The notes under the pieces were generated by a model that worked only from the letters and a program-made list of their open reading frames with translations, had not been told where the DNA came from and ran no database searches. From Plecoglossus altivelis (taxonomy: Eukaryota; Chordata; Actinopteri; Osmeriformes; Plecoglossidae), in NCBI GenBank assembly GCA_036571765.1, contig BROE01000022.1, forward strand, positions 3,679,435-3,743,434: 64,000 bases of DNA. Reading direction: 5' to 3'. The translations under genes were made by a program, and so were the position numbers. Positions within the stretch are counted from its first letter, which is position 1. Each line of letters begins with the position of its first letter. Shown here one piece after another: positions 59,741 to 64,000 of the stretch.

Positions 59741-60143
59741 CCCCCCCTTACAGTACCTCTCTGACTCCGCCCATTCGGACTTGCCCCGCCTCCTTAGCCC
59801 CGAGGCAGAGGTGGAGCTCGTCTGCGATAAGATCAGCGTGTGTCTGGAGAAGGACTTTCTGGAGGTCCACAGCCCTCCTCCCCTAGAGCCAGGGCTCGCG
59901 GCGCCCCCCTCAGGCCTGGAGGATGACTGCGGCAGGCACAGCCGCCAGGACAGCGGAGACTCCGGGATGTACTCCACAGAGGGCGGCTCCGCCCAGAAAC
60001 ATGGCGGCCACAGCCAGCCAACGGGTGAAACGCTGGATTCCTGGGATGCGCCCCTATTGGAGCACGTGAAGATGAAGGAGATGGGTGGAGAGCTGCTGAA
60101 TAGAGACGCAGCGGACGAAGGAGTCCTGGACATGGGTGTCTGA
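55024..60143 (+). CDS. ifnar1: interferon alpha/beta receptor 1 (crfb5), 410 aa, 7 exons
   Basis: Common chain of type I interferon receptors, binding TYK2 in mammals. Exon model: 55024-55087, 56516-56639, 57043-57224, 57364-57524, 59099-59252, 59463-59620, 59754-60143; phases 1,2,1,0,1,0 all join. Signal peptide is residues 1-21 (MNVGVALFLLGFLQTTFLND). D1 is in exons 2-3 (LAKPHLTLHTLNTRYILTW ... MYVLRVRASAYG), D2 in exons 4-5 (IGPPSRVELSPVSNLLGVAI ... SWTWYCVKVQA). Membrane helix is at about 233-256. The cytoplasmic side has FPSIQLPPHMQEYLSD, resembling SSIDEYFSE of human IFNAR1, and RQDSGDSGMYSTEG, resembling SQDSGNYSNED. Only two fibronectin domains are present, as usual for teleost CRFB5, versus four in mammals. 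It closes the receptor cluster. Confidence 0.92.
55868..55968 (+). repeat. 30 bp tandem repeat in ifnar1 intron 1
   Basis: Three copies of CACACAGTTGTGTCTGCTGT plus AGGTTACACG. Confidence 0.85.
56333..56374 (+). repeat. (CA)n microsatellite in ifnar1 intron 1
   Basis: About 17 CA dinucleotides with one AAA interruption. Confidence 0.95.
58490..58790 (+). repeat. CTGTCTCT/CTGTGTCT microsatellite in ifnar1 intron 4
   Basis: Words of TGTATCTGTCTCTCTCTGTG and TGTGTCAATGTATCTGTCTC alternate with (CT)n. Frames through it give Ser/Val/Leu artefacts. Confidence 0.88.
59958..59975 (+). other. DSGMYS phosphodegron codons in the ifnar1 tail
   Basis: Residues 350-355 read DSGMYS, matching the DSGxxS beta-TrCP degron pattern. 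Human IFNAR1 has DSGNYS in the equivalent tail position, whose phosphorylation drives ubiquitination and turnover. An extra DSG immediately precedes it (DSGDSG). Confidence 0.7.
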
Positions 60144-60189
60144 TAGAGGATGGTCCTCTGAGAAAAGACTGTTGGGAAAGAGGAGAGAT

Positions 60190-60298
60190 GGAGAGACTTT
60201 GTGTTCCCTCCCTCTCTCTCTCTCCCTCCCTGCTCTCTCTCGCTCTCTCTCTCGCTCTCTCCCCCCCCCTCTCTCTCTCGCTCTCTCTCCCTCCCTGA

Positions 60299-60342
<44 letters not shown>

Positions 60343-60460
60343 CTCCTCTCTTCTCTCTCTCTCTCTCTCTCTCCCCCTCCTTCTCTCTCTCTCCCCCTCC
60401 TTCTCTCTCTCTCTCCCTCCCCCTCCTTCTCTCTCTCTCCCCCTCCTTGTCCTCGTGTGA
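60190..60460 (+). repeat. CT/CCCT-rich tract in the ifnar1 3' UTR
   Basis: CTCTCTCTCGCTCTCTCTCT and CCCCCTCCTTCTCTCTCT repeat for about 260 bp, starting about 50 bp after the stop codon. Low complexity. Confidence 0.92.
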
Positions 60461-62700
60461 CACCACCCAGAAGTAGATGTGGTGAAACGCAACCTTACAA
60501 GCTTTGACGCCGAAAAACGTCCTCAAGCTGTTTAGCTCAAAGTGCCCTTAGCTTGTCACACTAGCCTGTGGAGGAATGATCTAGCTGTGGTTCATTCACA
60601 CGGCGATTCAACTGGAGAATGTGTCAAAACAAACTATCAGTGTGTGATATAGGTGATGTGTGGATGCACATAGGTTCAAATGACTGACTGATAGTTATTG
60701 GAAGACTTTCTGCCCTAAACTGTAGTCATGTGTCTGGAAGAGCCATTTTATTCTATGTAAACTGGTTCTAACTCCCTCGGTTTGGCCAGATCTTGGTTAC
60801 TTGTTGAACACTTGGAGCTATTGACATTATTTATTGCTGAGAAACATAAGATATTACACATAAATTGATTTCCATGATGTGTAACTGAAGGAAACGGATT
60901 CCGGCATTGTTTCGATCATTACGAATCCAGTCAACATATTACAGGCCATCCAACAGCCTCCCTAATCCAGCTCTGAAAGCTAGGCAGGAGTACAGGCTGA
61001 ATCTCCACCCATCCACCCAGGGTCAGGACTGAATCTCCTCCACCCATCAGAGCCATAGCCGCCCCTCCAACGAAGAGCAATTTGATTATAAATTCAATCG
61101 AAATTTCTCAACAATTCGTCTCCATGGGAAACACGGTGATGGCTTTGGATGTGCTGCTAGAGGCCCAAAAGGTGCTGTGTGAATTCGGCCCGTTCACCGT
61201 TTGCTGTCGTAGTCGTGGTCGTTTCTGAAGGTGTTATATCCTACTTTGTGAGACGTCATTCCCATGTCACAACGGAGGAAGGTTCCAGGTTCCCTTCTGG
61301 CTTCTGACCTCTTGTCAACAGAACGTGAGAGACTCTAGAACAGGTCTCCATCCTCATCGTTCCGGTGCTCGGGAACTCTGGGAGAGACTCTAGAACAGGT
61401 CTCCATCCTCATCATTCCGGTGCTCGGGAACTCTGGGAGTGTGGTGGCTGTCAGGGTTTGTGAACGTCCTGACAGAATCTGGATCAGTGGTGTTTACCCT
61501 GCCAAAACCTGGGTTGATGTCTTAGCTTGGGGAATAGGAGGGGTATGGCACTTAAGAACAGTTGTTCTTACCAGTAGGCGTGTGCGTGCGTGCGGATAAA
61601 CAGCAAAGCAGGGTCTTTGAATCTTTAAACGCTATTTGTTTGTGCTTCAAGATGTCATCATGTGTTACAATGAAGGTTTTTTTTGTTGTTGAAACATTTA
61701 AGTGTATGATTCTTGTAGAATCGTGAAACATTATTCTAGTTGTAGTATTGTGTATGTTATGGGGTTTGGGGTCTGGCCTCGCCTCATATGTATTAGCTGT
61801 GAATGGCGCTTTGGTTTCACTTCAAGCTTGTTTGTCACCTTAACCTTAAAAATGAAGGGAATCTCGTTCTTCAGTAAGCTTGAATCTCAACCAGTGTAAT
61901 CATGGCCTTTTTATTGAGATTTAAACTGGTCATAAAATTATTCTAACTAAACAAAACAAGACACCCATACAGTAGATAGACATGTCATAAAAACTTTAAC
62001 ATTCATAAACTTCGTTTTCTTGTATAGTCCATTGAAATGTGCCATTACTACACAAGTCTTGGGTTGTTTGACTGAGTACGGAGCGCTTATATGTACATGT
62101 GTAACGTTACTTCCATGTGTATACATGTATACTTGTATTCACAAGTACTGTGAGAAGGTCTAGGCACCAAATATTTCTTGCATGAATATTGTCTTGTGTA
62201 AATAACATAATCTTTATTGATGCAGCATTATAAAAGTGTAACTTTACAGAAACAGTTGTTGCGTACTTTGTCCTACAGTCATGAAGTTAGAACGGGTAAT
62301 TTAAGACTGACCAGACTCAGGAATGCAGTAAATATTTGACACAGATATCCGGGAGAAGAAACCACACAGAAAAAACTGCCACGCATCCTGTTAGAGTAGC
62401 CATAGCAACAAACAATACGTTTACCAAAACCATGGGAGAAATGGAAAGACTTTCCATTGGGAGAGTTGATCCAAATGGGTAAATCAAGGCTTACACGTAT
62501 ATGACCGTACCATCTTAAATGAATACATGGATACCCATCTATTGTACTCGTTTGTGTGTCGCCGGCCCCAAAAAATAAAAAAATAACCGGTTGCGGATTT
62601 TTTTTATTTTTTTTTTAAGAATCTGTAACCGTACTGTTAACCTCTGGGCACTACACCGGAAACAGTTGGGATAATGAGGAAGTGTATTCGCTTTGTGAGT
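60461..62700. other. ifnar1 3' UTR and intergenic, no gene seen
   Basis: No coding exon was recognised; in particular no ifngr2/crfb6-like exons follow ifnar1 here. A two-copy 55 bp tandem duplication (GAGAGACTCTAGAACAGGTC...) lies at 61326-61436. AATAAA hexamers near 62574 are too far from the stop codon to assign with confidence. Confidence 0.35.
61326..61436. repeat. 55 bp tandem duplication, two copies
   Basis: GAGAGACTCTAGAACAGGTC through GGTGCTCGGGAACTCTGG is repeated with a single difference (ATCGTTCC/ATCATTCC), indicating a recent duplication. Confidence 0.9.
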
Positions 62701-62852
62701 ACACAGTGGCAACGTGCCTCTATAACCATTTTAAGGATGCTACCGACAGTCGATAGAGATGTGTAGGGTAGTGCATTTGATCACTTATTGTGTTTTTCAC
62801 ATTCAGATTGATTTCCACGGTTGATTCTCACTTTTACCCACGCATTCATTGG
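62700..62852 (+). other. possible first non-coding exon of the right-edge gene
   Basis: A donor CATTGG/GTAAGTGG ends at 62852 and could splice to the acceptor TTTCAAAG ending at 63543. Start site not defined. The link rests only on splice motifs. Confidence 0.25.
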
Positions 62853-63543
62853 GTAAGTGGAGCCCGCTATCAAGCTAATCACCGATGTCGTTAGCCTGCT
62901 AGCCACTGCCTGACGAGCTGTTGACAAGTTGTAGAAGGTTACTGCACAAGTTTTGCTTTGGCTATGGGTCAGCTGGCATGCTGATAATAAACTACGTAAA
63001 AAAATAACGCAACGGAAACCTAGCTACTAGTAGCCGCTACACACTTGATCTCCACCCACGGAGATCTTAGCTTCTGCCAAGGAGCTTGGCTGGAGCACCA
63101 TCTAGCCAGTACATTAACATTCAATAACGTAACGACGTGTTTGGGACAGGGATAAAGCTCATTCTTAACTTACAAATAAGTGTCATCTGCTTGCTGATCG
63201 AATGCATGTCAGGTCGTTAACTAACTTCACCTAGCTAGCCGCTAACGATAAGTGGTGAGTTGATCTAGCTACATACAAGTGACAGTGTAGAACGTGATGT
63301 GTCATATACGCATGGAATGTATAAAGTGATCAAATAGTGAGGGAGAGCTGGGAGATTGCGTGCATAGATGCACACAAACATACACCATGTACACACGTAG
63401 TTGTCTATCATTCAAATGACAAGTGATGGCAGGTGTTACTGTTGTTTGAGTCATCGTGCGAAATGCGCCAAGGATTGGTCCTGGCCACGACTGATAAGTA
63501 AATAGTGAATTCATCCCTTTACGTTGGTTTCTCTGTTTCAAAG

Positions 63544-63675
63544 ACTAGGGACCAAACCGTAGCCTACTGCTTCGCAACGCCAGGGTGACGCTTGAACGCG
63601 TAACCGTCCAGCATGATGGACCGGAGGAATGCCTTGACCATCTCACTGGCGGTTGATAAACAGGACGATTCCATG
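63544..63675 (+). CDS. first coding exon of an unrecognised gene (partial, runs off the window)
   Basis: An AG acceptor (CTCTGTTTCAAAG) precedes 69 bp of CpG-bearing 5' UTR and tandem ATGs at 63613 and 63616 in good context (CCAGCATGATGG). The reading frame MMDRRNALTISLAVDKQDDS-M is open and ends in phase 0 at a donor (CCATG/GTATGT) at 63675. There is no signal peptide, so an intracellular protein is likely. I do not recognise it; it is not an obvious ifngr2, tmem50b, gart or son start. Confidence 0.45.
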
Positions 63676-64000
63676 GTATGTTCTCTCTCTTTACAGTTTG
63701 AAGCGGTAGTAAAGATTTGATCACATGGGTGAAGTCAATAATATTGGATCATTTTTACGTGATTCAGTAAACGCTGTCGAGCTGATGTTGATGAGAGACA
63801 AAACAACACAGGGTTCAAGACGACCAATTTGTACTTGTCTGTCAAACAAGTGCAAGGACACATAAAAGAAATGCAAAGGGAATTCAAATGGTCGGTCAAA
63901 GATAAACAAATGCAAGGTTTGGTTAGGCCTCAGTGCTATTTTGGTTACAGCATTTAATGCCCTCATTTACTTGCACCCTGCTGCACATTTTCTTTTATTA

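Noticed and set aside
59693..60526. 277-codon Arg/Glu-rich minus-strand frame
   Set aside because: It is the shadow of the ifnar1 tail exon and the CT-rich 3' UTR.
1..64000. CRISPR array, prokaryotic operon, phage or plasmid system
   Set aside because: Direct repeats here are contiguous tandem arrays without unique spacers, and genes are intron-containing vertebrate genes.

Overview
This window looks like nuclear DNA of a bony fish (teleost). The evidence is multi-exon genes with GT-AG introns, many CA/GT, CT and AT microsatellites, short minisatellites, a palindromic MITE typical of fish, and above all a compact cluster of class II cytokine receptor (CRFB) genes beside a C21orf62/EPCIP homologue. 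It corresponds to the human 21q22.11 interferon-receptor region. The species cannot be fixed from sequence alone. Three IFNAR2-type genes before il10rb fits fishes that carry crfb1, crfb2 and crfb3.

Layout. 1-21.5 kb is gene-poor: G-rich, 19-20 bp, 24 bp, 48 bp and 58 bp tandem repeats, AT and GT microsatellites, a 5'-truncated LINE with reverse transcriptase remnants (minus strand, 16.9-18.0 kb), two palindromic MITEs, a ~310 bp tandem repeat (19.1-20.4 kb) and a 36 bp satellite that runs into a 500-N assembly gap (21001-21500). Only a possible minus-strand promoter near 6.4-6.8 kb hints at a gene there. Just right of the gap lies an orphan minus-strand signal-peptide exon (21573-21627). 23.9-32.1 kb is the EPCIP-like gene: two non-coding exons and one coding exon, plus strand.

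34.4-60.1 kb holds five plus-strand cytokine receptor genes head to tail: two IFNAR2-type genes with long acidic tails (34415-37895, 533 aa; 38991-42956, 527 aa); a third IFNAR2-type gene (44507-49172) that appears to have lost half of its first fibronectin domain and may be a pseudogene; il10rb/crfb4 (49806-53519, 353 aa); and ifnar1/crfb5 (55024-60143, 410 aa). I modelled each from splice sites with matching phases; all frames close except in the third gene. Every gene has the same plan: signal exon ending in phase 1, D1 exon(s), two D2 exons, a transmembrane/box1 exon, and one long exon for the cytoplasmic tail.

How they work together, from family knowledge: IFNAR2-type chains pair with the IFNAR1-type chain to bind type I interferons and activate JAK1/TYK2 and STAT1/2; IL10RB is the shared second chain for IL-10-family cytokines. 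The tails keep recognisable mammalian motifs: the IFNAR2 terminal GY-M-R and V-L-SV-L motifs, and in IFNAR1 the EYxS motif and a DSGxxS phosphodegron. A consensus-perfect ISRE lies 120-132 bp before the il10rb start codon, suggesting interferon feedback on this receptor. A further gene starts at the right edge (63.6 kb) but only its first coding exon is present.
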